Part shown: one piece after another, positions 15,784-23,333 of the stretch
Layout: the number at the start of each line of letters is the position of its first letter
Position numbering within the stretch: position 1 is the stretch's first letter
Assembly (NCBI GenBank): GCA_036846645.1
Contig: DAIUBN010000024.1
Location: 1-23,562, forward strand
Reading direction: 5' to 3'
From: JAAYUD01 sp036846645
GTDB taxonomy: Bacteria > Bacteroidota > Bacteroidia > Bacteroidales > Bacteroidaceae
DNA length: 23,562 bases
Made by a program: the position numbers and the translations under genes
The notes under the pieces: model-generated
What the model was told of the DNA's origin: nothing
Seen by the model: only the letters and a program-made list of their open reading frames with translations
Database searches by the model: none

Positions 15784-17421
15784 ATGGCAAAAGAAATTAA
15801 ATTCAATATCGACGCCCGCGACCAAATCAAAAAAGGAGTGGACGCTTTGGCTGACGCCGTAAAAGTAACACTTGGCCCGAAAGGCCGCAACGTTATCATC
15901 GAAAAGAAATTCGGTGCTCCTCATATCACTAAGGATGGTGTAACAGTTGCTAAAGAAATAGAACTTGCTGATGCATACCAGAATGTTGGTGCACAACTCG
16001 TTAAAGAAGTTGCTTCTAAGACTGGCGAAGACGCTGGTGATGGTACAACCACCGCAACAGTTCTTGCTCAGGCTATCGTTGCCGAAGGCTTGAAGAACGT
16101 TACAGCCGGTGCCAACCCAATGGATTTGAAACGTGGTATCGATAAAGCTGTTGCTAAAGTTGTAGAAAGCATCAAAGCTATCTCTGAAACAGTTGGCGAC
16201 AACTACGATAAGATTGAGCAAGTTGCTACACTTTCTGCCAACAACGACTCTACAATTGGTAAACTCGTAGCCGACGCTATGAAGCAAGTCACCAAAGATG
16301 GTGTTATCACTATAGAAGAGAGTAAAGGTACCGATACTACAGTAGGTCATACAGAAGGTATGCAATTCGACCGTGGTTATCTGTCTCCTTACTTCGTAAC
16401 AGATGCCGAGAAGATGCTCGTTGAAATGGAGAAGCCTTACATATTAATATATGATAAGAAGATCTCTAACTTGAAAGAGTTCTTACCTATCCTCGAACCA
16501 GCTGTTCAGACTGGTCGTCCACTTCTCGTTATCGCAGAAGATGTTGATAGCGAAGCACTCACCACATTGGTTGTCAATCGCCTACGTTCACAACTTAAGA
16601 TTTGTGCAGTAAAAGCTCCTGGCTTCGGTGATCGTCGTAAAGAGATGCTCGAAGATATCGCTACATTGACAGGTGGTGTCGTAATCAGCGAAGAGAAAGG
16701 TTTGAAACTTGAACAAGCTACGCTTGAGATGCTTGGTACAGCAGAGAAAGTAACTATCACAAAAGATAATACCACTATATTGAATGGTAATGGTGACAAA
16801 CAAGCCATCAAAGACCGTTGCGAACAAATCAAAGCTCAGATCAAAGAGACAAAGAGCGATTACGACCGCGACAAACTGAAAGAGCGTTTGGCTAAGTTGT
16901 CAGGTGGTGTTGCTGTTATCTACGTCGGTGCAGCTTCTGAAGTTGAGATGAAAGAGAAGAAAGACCGCGTTGACGATGCACTTTGTGCAACACGTGCTGC
17001 TATCGAAGAAGGTATCTGCCCGGGTGGTGGTGTAACATATATCCGCGCTGCAGAGAAACTCGAAGGTATGAAGGGTGACAATGCTGACGAAACAACTGGT
17101 ATCGCAATTGTACGTCGTGCTATCGAAGAGCCACTTCGCCAGATTGTAGAAAACGCAGGTAAAGAAGGCGCTGTTGTTGTTCAGAAAGTTCGTGAAGGCA
17201 AAGCAGACTTTGGTTACAATGCTCACAAAGATGTTTATGAGAACTTGCATGCAGCAGGTGTCATCGACCCAGCCAAGGTTAATCGTGTAGCTCTTGAGAA
17301 TGCCGCTTCTATCGCAGGAATGTTCCTGACAACAGAATGTGTCATTGTGGAGAAGAAAGAAGATAAACCAGAAATGCCAATGGGTAACCCAGGAATGGGT
17401 GGTATGGGCGGCATGATGTAA
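15784..17421 (+). CDS. groEL: Chaperonin GroEL (Hsp60)
   Basis: 545 residues, full length. It begins MAKEIKFNIDARDQIKKGVD and shows the nucleotide-binding signatures TLGPKGRNV and DAGDGTTTATVLAQ with the catalytic Asp, the apical-domain substrate-binding segment, the intermediate-domain sequence CPGGGVTYIRA, and the Gly-Met-rich tail GMGGMGGMM. It forms a double heptamer that folds proteins with ATP and GroES. The codon use looks more restricted than in neighbouring genes, as expected for a very highly expressed gene. The sequence is most like Bacteroidaceae GroEL proteins that I can recall, and supports the taxonomic reading. Confidence 0.99.
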   Translation: MAKEIKFNIDARDQIKKGVDALADAVKVTLGPKGRNVIIEKKFGAPHITKDGVTVAKEIELADAYQNVGAQLVKEVASKTGEDAGDGTTTATVLAQAIVAEGLKNVTAGANPMDLKRGIDKAVAKVVESIKAISETVGDNYDKIEQVATLSANNDSTIGKLVADAMKQVTKDGVITIEESKGTDTTVGHTEGMQFDRGYLSPYFVTDAEKMLVEMEKPYILIYDKKISNLKEFLPILEPAVQTGRPLLVIAEDVDSEALTTLVVNRLRSQLKICAVKAPGFGDRRKEMLEDIATLTGGVVISEEKGLKLEQATLEMLGTAEKVTITKDNTTILNGNGDKQAIKDRCEQIKAQIKETKSDYDRDKLKERLAKLSGGVAVIYVGAASEVEMKEKKDRVDDALCATRAAIEEGICPGGGVTYIRAAEKLEGMKGDNADETTGIAIVRRAIEEPLRQIVENAGKEGAVVVQKVREGKADFGYNAHKDVYENLHAAGVIDPAKVNRVALENAASIAGMFLTTECVIVEKKEDKPEMPMGNPGMGGMGGMM

Positions 17422-17468
17422 TCTGAACATCATAGTTTGTACTAGAAAACTACCAAATATAAATAATG

Positions 17469-17502
17469 AAGGAGTTGGAATTTAGTTCCGACTCCTTTTT
17501 TT
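17469..17502 (+). terminator. Intrinsic terminator of groESL
   Basis: AAGGAGTTGGAA (17469-17480) pairs with TTCCGACTCCTT (17486-17497) with one G-U pair and a 5-nt loop, running into seven T residues. Confidence 0.9.
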
Positions 17503-17570
17503 ATTTCATTCTCCATAACCAATGATATTTCCAACTATATGACAGAATGTCGGTTTGAAGATTTGGCAGT

Positions 17571-18533
17571 CTACTTCAATAATATGAGACGGCGCAATAT
17601 CAAGTTCTTATATTGCTTTTGCATGTTCTTAGGCAAAAAAGAATTATCGATCAGTTCGAACCATTTCGTGACAGTGTGACTAAATTTTTTAGCGATATTC
17701 TCAATCACTTTCTCTTCTATTCCCGAACCAGTAATAGATTTAATGAAATCGTTTTTAGTTATTTTCCGTTTCTTTCCATTTAGTGTCAATGCCAGTTCTT
17801 CGGTATCTTCGGGCATCACTAAAGTTGTAGACAGCATATCGTAGGCAGGAGTCAGTACATGTTCTCCCTTGGCTATATTGTACAACGAGAAATTCTTAAG
17901 GTGCATATCCGAATTACCTGTAATCCACGAGAAGACGACCACTTCCCAAAAGTTAATCAAATCGAGTTTAGGAGTGGTAGAATATTTATTTATCAACTTG
18001 GCAATCTGTTCATACGAACCCTTGTACTTATATTCGGTAAGGCGTTGCGACAACTGACACATATCTTCCATCGGCACTTTAGAGCCATCCTTGTTACGAT
18101 CGATGCGACGTGTGATGTAGCACAACTCGCCATCAGCAAACCGGATAAGGCTATGCGGCACGACACAGATTTTAGCAGCCTCGGCAAGATGCATAGTCAA
18201 ATCTTCCAATTCGGGTAACGAACGGTAAACATCTGTCTGAGGTTTCAAGATATATTTGCCCCAGAGTCCAACGATGGTCAATCTGTCAGGCTCATCCTGT
18301 CTTCCTTTATTGAGGTCGAGTGATAGTTTGGCCTGTACGCCCGTCAATGTCGTCTGACTACGCACCACTTCTTTAGCCAAATCCTTTATTTGCGAACGGA
18401 CATATGGAAGCTGCGGAGCATCTTTTGTTCCGAAAAACTTTCGGGCACAAGCAGGATGAAAATCCTTCTGCCCCTCTTTCAGTTCCTTATAACAATATAA
18501 ACATCTGCTCATAACCATTCTAGAGTTCTTCAT
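17571..18533 (-). CDS. hipT: HipT-like kinase toxin (HipA catalytic domain)
   Basis: 320 residues from the ATG at 18533; in-frame ATGs at 18518 and 18512 are alternatives. The N-terminus has a CxxC...HxxC set (Cys11, Cys14, His26, Cys29), a likely zinc ribbon absent from E. coli HipA. The HipA kinase core follows: Ser/Thr-rich loop TTLTGVQAKLSL (61-72), ATP-binding Lys97 in YILKP, catalytic GNSDMHLKN (206-214) with Asp209 and Asn214, and the metal-binding Asp232 in AYDMLS. The N-terminal HipA subdomain is missing and is encoded by the preceding gene, as in HipBST systems, where HipT of E. coli O127 phosphorylates tryptophanyl-tRNA synthetase. The start overlaps the hipS stop by 14 bp. The target in this organism is unknown. 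Confidence 0.88.
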   Translation of the reverse strand: MKNSRMVMSRCLYCYKELKEGQKDFHPACARKFFGTKDAPQLPYVRSQIKDLAKEVVRSQTTLTGVQAKLSLDLNKGRQDEPDRLTIVGLWGKYILKPQTDVYRSLPELEDLTMHLAEAAKICVVPHSLIRFADGELCYITRRIDRNKDGSKVPMEDMCQLSQRLTEYKYKGSYEQIAKLINKYSTTPKLDLINFWEVVVFSWITGNSDMHLKNFSLYNIAKGEHVLTPAYDMLSTTLVMPEDTEELALTLNGKKRKITKNDFIKSITGSGIEEKVIENIAKKFSHTVTKWFELIDNSFLPKNMQKQYKNLILRRLILLK

Positions 18534-18846
18534 TTTCGGGTATCACACTGACGGCACCGATGCAGTCGCGGCAGCAAGCCAGCAGCAACGACATTCTATC
18601 CCGTTGATTGATTTTCCAACTATGCTCGGCTATATTCAGCAGCCAGCCTTCGGGAATCAATCCATCGAAAAACGGGAATAATACAGTGTCATGATAAGGT
18701 TTGTCAGATAGAGGAAGAGTCAGACTTATAGCCTGAGAATGATCGGAATACAAAAAATCGGCATCATAGACAAAGGTAAAACCGTTTTCATCCTCAGTCA
18801 ATACCCCCGCCTTATCGTTTTGAAGATATATATTGGCCCTTTTCAT
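18520..18846 (-). CDS. hipS: HipS-like protein (HipA N-terminal subdomain)
   Basis: 108 residues corresponding to the N-terminal subdomain 1 of HipA. Signatures are KAGVLTEDENGFTFVYD, SLTLPLSD, FPFFDGLIPEGWLL (about 57-70) and the terminal DCIGAVSVIPE. In HipBST of E. coli O127 the equivalent protein is the antitoxin that inhibits the HipT kinase. Here its ATG overlaps the hipB stop in an ATGA arrangement (18843-18846) and its stop overlaps hipT, so the three proteins are made in coupled amounts. It is not a degraded fragment: the frame is intact at both ends and split exactly at the domain boundary. Whether it is the antitoxin here is inference from the E. coli system. Confidence 0.85.
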   Translation of the reverse strand: MKRANIYLQNDKAGVLTEDENGFTFVYDADFLYSDHSQAISLTLPLSDKPYHDTVLFPFFDGLIPEGWLLNIAEHSWKINQRDRMSLLLACCRDCIGAVSVIPENEEL

Positions 18847-19061
18847 ACATTACTATCTTTAGTGATTTCTATCGGTCCCACTTCCCTACCGAAAAGATTG
18901 AGCACCTGATTAATCTTATCCATACGAAGAGTCTGTTTGCCCTGTTCCAAATCGCGGACAAATCGAAGTCCAACACCCGACTTAGCTGCAAGGTCCACCT
19001 GAGTAAGATTAAACTTCTTGCGCATCTCTTTTACATATTTTACTAAAGTTGTATCGTTCAT
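18843..19061 (-). CDS. hipB: HipB-like HTH transcriptional repressor
   Basis: 72 residues from the ATG at 19061; extending to an in-frame TTG at 19082 would overlap the -7 element and is rejected. It is a compact XRE-type helix-turn-helix protein: LTQVDLAAKSGVGLRFVRDLEQG (about 19-41) holds the recognition helix, followed by the family-typical TLRMDKINQVLNLFG. It is expected to dimerise, bind the palindromic sites just upstream of its own start, and repress the hipBST operon, probably with HipS/HipT as co-repressors. It is the first gene of the coupled operon (4-bp overlap with hipS). Confidence 0.92.
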   Translation of the reverse strand: MNDTTLVKYVKEMRKKFNLTQVDLAAKSGVGLRFVRDLEQGKQTLRMDKINQVLNLFGREVGPIEITKDSNV

Positions 19062-19063
19062 AT

Positions 19064-19165
19064 TATACCCTTTCGGGTGCAAATATAATAAGTTTTATTC
19101 ATTTTATACCTTTTTGGGTATAAATTTATTGAATTTTGTACTTATTATACCTTTTTGGGTATAAT
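19064..19165. promoter_or_regulatory. hipBST operators: Three evenly spaced HipB operator-like dyads over the hip promoter
   Basis: Site 2 (TATACC 19105-19110, GGTATA 19117-19122) and site 3 (TATACC 19146-19151, GGTATA 19158-19163) are perfect dyads with a 6-bp TTTTTG spacer and 8- and 9-bp arms. Site 1 (TATACC 19064-19069, GGTGCA 19076-19081) is degenerate. Centres are at 19072.5, 19113.5 and 19154.5, so both intervals are exactly 41 bp. On the minus strand a -7 element TATATTTG lies at 19087-19080, so site 1 covers the start of transcription and site 2 the -33 region. Confidence 0.85.
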
Positions 19166-19210
19166 ATTCTTTACCTTATTGCAGATAAATTTATGATATT
19201 GAATCAATCA

Positions 19211-20437
19211 CTAAAGATTGAACAACGCATTGTAGCGTTCGGATATATAATCAGACAACGACTGATACAAAGATTTCAGTTGTTGCGAATCAACTTTTCC
19301 TTTCTTACGCCATGCCTCCAATATGGGCTGAGTATGACAGAAGATTTCTTCTTCCACAGGAGCGAGTTGTTGGATAATGCCATCGCCTTTCTTGTTAAAT
19401 AGCACTTCCCAATGAAGGTATTTTTCTGTTCCGGTGCCTTGGTGATAGCTGAAGACACGGGCTTTGAGGGCATCCACCTTCTCACCAAGAGGTGTATTTT
19501 TCTCACCTGGTTCAGAAGAAATGAGCCGTGGCAATAACATATCGGCATCTTTCACCCAAACAGGATAGGCCACACTCACTGGAGGATAGCCCAAGACAGT
19601 CCACATCGTTGTCAGTTCGGCATTCTCTCCGGGCTTAACGCCTTCGACAACAACTACCGAAGCAGTAGAATGACGAGGTATAAAGTCTTGATCAGTGAAC
19701 CAGCCGCTTGCTTCGGGTTCATTAAAACCACCTTTGCGTAAGTCGATGCCCAGCTGGGGATTGATGAATGAACGCGACAGCGAACCGAATATCCATGCCG
19801 GAGTAATGGCGTGTTGGGCCGCCTGCACTTGCAACAAAGCTTCTTCGTTACGATACCTCACATAGCCGGAGCCTTTATCTTTATCGCCCATGAAAGAGAA
19901 ATTGGTACGTGCCACATATCCATTTGGAGCCACTTGAGGGTCGTTGGCATCATACATCTTATAGCTATGATAACCTATTTCGAACATCACTGCCCCACCC
20001 TTTGCATCAATCACTCCGATATTGGCTTCTATTCCACTCGGCTTGGCAATCGTATCAAGAAAATGTTGGAAATCGGCAACCGTAGCACAAACGGCTAGAG
20101 CTCTACAAAGTATCCTACCATTGCCCGGACCACGATCGTCATCGTTGATATCTTTCTCGATATTATAAGATTGGGTATTCATGATAGAGAATCCCGCACT
20201 ATTAGTTCCCATCCATACCTCTGTAGGATGTTTCTTGATACTGTTCACAATACCAATGAAAGAATATCTTTCTCCTTTAAAATACTTCACACTATTCTGT
20301 AGATAGTCCGTATCACGGTTTTTCCATAGAAGCGGACGTCCATCGGGAGTAGCTCGGCCTGATACGACAGCAGATGTACAAGCAAAGCCTGCCGAAATAT
20401 AGCATAAAGCAATGAGGAGTAAGAGTATTCGTTTCAT
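19211..20437 (-). CDS. Exported Ntn-hydrolase, C45/AAT acyltransferase-like
   Basis: 408 residues. The start MKRILLLLIALCYISAGFAC is a signal peptide whose predicted cleavage before Cys20 exposes CTSAVVSGRATPDGRPLLWKN, the nucleophile-containing start of the C45/AAT (isopenicillin-N acyltransferase-like, PF03417) group of N-terminal-nucleophile hydrolases. The NRDTDY segment and the VWMGTNSAGFSIMNTQS block are also typical. These enzymes cleave or transfer amide-linked acyl groups on peptides or small amines in the envelope. The -3 position (Gly17) does not fit a lipobox, so Cys20 is better read as a catalytic residue than as a lipid anchor. It follows the glycine-zipper lipoprotein gene by 32 bp. 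Substrate unknown; C69 dipeptidase or choloylglycine-hydrolase relatives are weaker alternatives. Confidence 0.75.
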   Translation of the reverse strand: MKRILLLLIALCYISAGFACTSAVVSGRATPDGRPLLWKNRDTDYLQNSVKYFKGERYSFIGIVNSIKKHPTEVWMGTNSAGFSIMNTQSYNIEKDINDDDRGPGNGRILCRALAVCATVADFQHFLDTIAKPSGIEANIGVIDAKGGAVMFEIGYHSYKMYDANDPQVAPNGYVARTNFSFMGDKDKGSGYVRYRNEEALLQVQAAQHAITPAWIFGSLSRSFINPQLGIDLRKGGFNEPEASGWFTDQDFIPRHSTASVVVVEGVKPGENAELTTMWTVLGYPPVSVAYPVWVKDADMLLPRLISSEPGEKNTPLGEKVDALKARVFSYHQGTGTEKYLHWEVLFNKKGDGIIQQLAPVEEEIFCHTQPILEAWRKKGKVDSQQLKSLYQSLSDYISERYNALFNL

Positions 20438-20469
20438 CTTGTGCTACATATATAATATGAGTAAATGGT

Positions 20470-21192
20470 TTATCGCTGGGTATTGAGTGTGAACTGACGT
20501 TGGTCACCTGTATAGTCGGTGTTCTGTTGTCTCACTGTAACAGTAAAATCAGCTGTTCCGTCACGCAGATTACTATAGCCATAAACACTTGCAGTATAGC
20601 GGACTTTCTGACCCGGAAGTATCTTTTCTATCAATGCCGGATTAGATATACCGACACGTTTGGTAGAAACCTGGATTTCAGGATAAATGCCATAAACAGT
20701 CTTATCGCTATTGTTATACAATTCGAATATCAACTTGCAAAATTCGCCTGAACCGATAACGTGGTTATTGTTATCATCTACAAAACGGATGTTCTGAATC
20801 GTAATAGGCAGAGCCATGTTGTTCTGATAAGTTCTACTATTATTCTGATAGGTGCCATTGTTATTGCTATAGTTACCATTATCACGACCGTTGGCAGGTT
20901 CAGGATACGAATTATCTTGATTAGAATATCCCTGCTGCTGACTGTACTGCGACTGAGATTGCTGCTGATCATTATTCTTTGGAGTAGATATAGCATTACC
21001 GATAGCGGCACCAGCTATTGTACCTGCGATAGTCGAGATAGCCCATCCGGCATAATCATCAGAACTATTGCCGATGATAGAACCTACCATGTTACCAACC
21101 TGTGCACCTACCATGATAGCGCCAGGATTACCTTGCATTGTACCACATGCTGTGAGCGATGCACATAGACCTAAAATCAATAACTTTTTCAT
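20470..21192 (-). CDS. Glycine-zipper lipoprotein with C-terminal beta domain
   Basis: 240 residues. A lipoprotein signal ends LTAC (Cys16). Residues about 25-68 form a glycine-zipper stretch with GAIMVGAQVGNMVGSIIG and TIAGTIAGAAIGNAI, similar to Gly-rich outer-membrane lipoproteins such as the SlyB/Rcs-type proteins. A Gln/Asn-rich linker (about 73-125) with repeated YQNN units follows, then a beta-rich domain (126-240) that begins ALPITIQNIRFVDDNNN and resembles an immunoglobulin-like or CARDB-like fold. Likely an envelope structural or stress protein. It precedes the C45-type hydrolase by 32 bp and probably shares its transcript. Confidence 0.75.
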   Translation of the reverse strand: MKKLLILGLCASLTACGTMQGNPGAIMVGAQVGNMVGSIIGNSSDDYAGWAISTIAGTIAGAAIGNAISTPKNNDQQQSQSQYSQQQGYSNQDNSYPEPANGRDNGNYSNNNGTYQNNSRTYQNNMALPITIQNIRFVDDNNNHVIGSGEFCKLIFELYNNSDKTVYGIYPEIQVSTKRVGISNPALIEKILPGQKVRYTASVYGYSNLRDGTADFTVTVRQQNTDYTGDQRQFTLNTQR

Positions 21193-21216
21193 GTTTCGTA
21201 TTGTTTATGCTTGTTA

Positions 21217-21245
21217 CAAATATACTTGTTTTATTGTTTCGTCAA
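21217..21245 (-). promoter_or_regulatory. Candidate promoter of the glycine-zipper lipoprotein gene
   Basis: On the minus strand TATATTTG (21224-21217) follows a TTG (21245-21243) after 18 bp, a good -7 with a reasonable -33. The predicted leader is about 20 nt to the ATG at 21192. It overlaps the end of the upstream gene by a few bases. Confidence 0.45.
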
Positions 21246-22010
21246 TTAATTTTGACTTGATTTAACTTCTTTATCATGCTTTACACCCCAGCCGAAAAGA
21301 GCGAAATCACCTTTACAAGGATCATCATGCCATATTTCTTTCAGTGCATCGGTAATCTCCTTTGCCTTGCTGAGCGTGCTGCCTTCTTTATCCACCAGAT
21401 GTAAATAAAGAGCCTGCTGCATCACATGAGTATCTACCGGAATGATAAGCCGACTTTTGTCCATCCATGTCCAAAGTCCCATATCAACTGGAGAATTGTC
21501 TCGCACCATCCATCGCAAAAACATATTCACCCGTTTACAGCAAGAATGAGTATCTTTTGGAATGAGATATTTAGTGGACGGGCAATCAGAAAAAGCTTCG
21601 ACCAACGCATCGAGAGGATGCTTGCCTTCCAAAAATTTCTTTCGGGCATATTCGCCTATCGCCCCATATTCTGAGACTAGCCTATTAATAAGGTATAAGA
21701 AATGGCGCACATCGGCATACGAATAGAAACGATAGAACTTTTTATCTGATAGCGGGAAAGATTCTTCATATTGCTTCTCTACAATCCAACGAGTAGGCGA
21801 ACTTCCAACCAGCGAACAGATATATTCTAGCTTTTCCAAAATCTTAGGGCGTTGACCAAATGCCAAAGTCGCAGCGATAAATGCCATAATCTCCACATCA
21901 GAAGGTAGAGAGAAGCGGTGCATAAACTGCGCCGGATCATCTTTCAAGAAATCTGCCGTCTCGTAAGTGTCGGCAAGATTCATCAACCGATGTTTCAATT
22001 CTTCTTTCAT
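21246..22010 (-). CDS. TIGR02757/DUF2400 family protein
   Basis: 254 residues, no signal peptide and mostly helical. It matches the TIGR02757 (DUF2400) family: ADFLKDDPAQFMHRF, EIMAFIAATLAFGQRPKILEKL, NMFLRWMVRDNSPVDMGLW and IPVDTHVMQQALYL with Asp193, and a final DFALFGWGVKH. The PVDTHV motif and the Lys/Arg-rich helix (159-160) before it recall the HhH-GPD DNA glycosylase catalytic region, see the findings. A -7-like element TATCTTTG (22026-22019, minus strand) lies just before the ATG, with no good -33. No characterised role is known to me. Confidence 0.88.
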   Translation of the reverse strand: MKEELKHRLMNLADTYETADFLKDDPAQFMHRFSLPSDVEIMAFIAATLAFGQRPKILEKLEYICSLVGSSPTRWIVEKQYEESFPLSDKKFYRFYSYADVRHFLYLINRLVSEYGAIGEYARKKFLEGKHPLDALVEAFSDCPSTKYLIPKDTHSCCKRVNMFLRWMVRDNSPVDMGLWTWMDKSRLIIPVDTHVMQQALYLHLVDKEGSTLSKAKEITDALKEIWHDDPCKGDFALFGWGVKHDKEVKSSQN

Positions 22011-22041
22011 TATGTATGCAAAGATAGTTTATTTCGTCTGC

Positions 22042-22076
22042 TTTGTATTATTTATTATACAAAAGTGCTAAATTTG
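22042..22076 (+). promoter_or_regulatory. Candidate promoter of aroA
   Basis: TTTG (22042-22045) precedes TAAATTTG (22069-22076) by 23 bp, a longer than usual spacer. The leader would be about 20 nt with AGAAG just before the ATG at 22101. Confidence 0.4.
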
Positions 22077-22100
22077 TATCCGAATTGAAGAATATAGAAG

Positions 22101-23333
22101 ATGAATAGAATAACGCTTGAGGCTCCACAACATATTGATGCAGATATATTACTACCTGCTTCAAAGAGTATCTGCAACCGAGTATTAATCATTAATGCCC
22201 TTGCCGGCAAGCAACAGATGTTGTCCAATCTGTCGGACTGTGACGATACACGAGTAATGATTGAAGCACTCCGCGACATGCCCTCGACCATCAATATCGG
22301 TGCTGCCGGAACGGCCATGCGTTTTCTCACCGCTTATCTCAGCACACATTCTTCAGAGCATATCATCACCGGCTCAGAACGGATGCAGCATCGCCCTATC
22401 GGAATATTGGTAGAAGCGCTCCGTAGTCTCGGCGCACGCATCAATTACGAAAAAGAAGTGGGCTTCCCTCCCCTACATATTAATGGTACCACACTCGAAG
22501 GAGGAAAAGTAACGATGAAAGGCAGTGTCAGTTCGCAATATATCTCGGCCCTGCTGCTCATTGCCCCATCGTTGAAACAGGGACTGTCATTGCAACTCAT
22601 CGATCATATCATCTCTCGCTCGTACATCAACATGACACTCAACCTGATGAGAGAGTTCGGCGCTCAAGCCGAATGGAAGAGCGATGATCTTATCGTGGTA
22701 GAGCCCACCGGCTACAACAGCAGGCCCTATACAGTAGAGAGCGACTGGAGCGCCTCTTCATACTGGTACGAAATGATAGCTCTATGTTCCGAAGCATCGG
22801 TAAGGCTCACCCATCTCCACCGTGATAGTTTCCAAGGCGATAGCCGCGTGGCCTCGGTATTCGAGAGACTTGGTGTGCATACCCGCTATACTGCCGACGG
22901 CGTAGCACTGAACAAGACGAACAACAAGGTAGACTTTTTCGAAGACGACTTCTCTGATATTCCCGACTTGGCACAAACAGTTGTCGTTGCTTGCGCCCTG
23001 CTCGAAACACCATTCCGCATCACCGGACTTCAAACCTTAAAGATAAAAGAGACCGACCGCATAGAAGCACTGAAGTGCGAGCTCCACAAACTAGGATACA
23101 TCCTCCAAGACGAAGCCGAAGGCAGCATCCTGACTTGGGAAGGAACACACTGTGCACCACAGCCATCACCATCAATTTCTACCTACGACGACCATCGCAT
23201 GGCCATGGCATTCGCCCCAGCCGCACTGAAATTCAATCAACTCCAGATAGAGAACCCCGAAGTCGTCAACAAATCATACGTAGGCTATTGGGATGATATA
23301 AAGAAGGCTGGATTCACACAGGCACTGATTTAA
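22101..23333 (+). CDS. aroA: EPSP synthase, 3-phosphoshikimate 1-carboxyvinyltransferase
   Basis: 410 residues, near the family's usual length (427 in E. coli). It transfers enolpyruvate from phosphoenolpyruvate to shikimate-3-phosphate in the chorismate pathway. Signatures seen are LPASKSICNRVLI with Lys22 and Arg27, GAAGTAMRFLTA (67-78), HRPI with Arg98, SSQYISALLLIAPSL (144-158), IPDLAQT with Asp289, LKIKETDRIEAL (313-324), DDHRMAM (363-369), and VNKSYVGYW with Lys391. The GAAGTAMRF segment replaces the E. coli GNAGTAMRP, so the glyphosate/PEP site differs at two positions, as I recall for other Bacteroidetes enzymes. A standalone gene, not in an obvious aromatic operon. Confidence 0.96.
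   Translation: MNRITLEAPQHIDADILLPASKSICNRVLIINALAGKQQMLSNLSDCDDTRVMIEALRDMPSTINIGAAGTAMRFLTAYLSTHSSEHIITGSERMQHRPIGILVEALRSLGARINYEKEVGFPPLHINGTTLEGGKVTMKGSVSSQYISALLLIAPSLKQGLSLQLIDHIISRSYINMTLNLMREFGAQAEWKSDDLIVVEPTGYNSRPYTVESDWSASSYWYEMIALCSEASVRLTHLHRDSFQGDSRVASVFERLGVHTRYTADGVALNKTNNKVDFFEDDFSDIPDLAQTVVVACALLETPFRITGLQTLKIKETDRIEALKCELHKLGYILQDEAEGSILTWEGTHCAPQPSPSISTYDDHRMAMAFAPAALKFNQLQIENPEVVNKSYVGYWDDIKKAGFTQALI

Noticed and set aside
16506..17433. Long open frames antisense to groEL (108 and 177 codons)
   Set aside because: They mirror the biased codon use of groEL, have Cys/Phe/Ser-rich compositions, and lack ribosome-binding sites and family motifs.
18520..18846. Reading hipS and hipT as a frameshifted hipA pseudogene
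   Set aside because: The break is exactly at the HipA subdomain boundary, both frames have good starts and motifs, and a zinc-ribbon-like segment begins HipT, all of which fit the known split arrangement.
20761..21168. 135-codon open frame antisense to the glycine-zipper lipoprotein
   Set aside because: Ile/Thr-rich low-complexity translation produced by the Asn/Gln-rich linker on the other strand.
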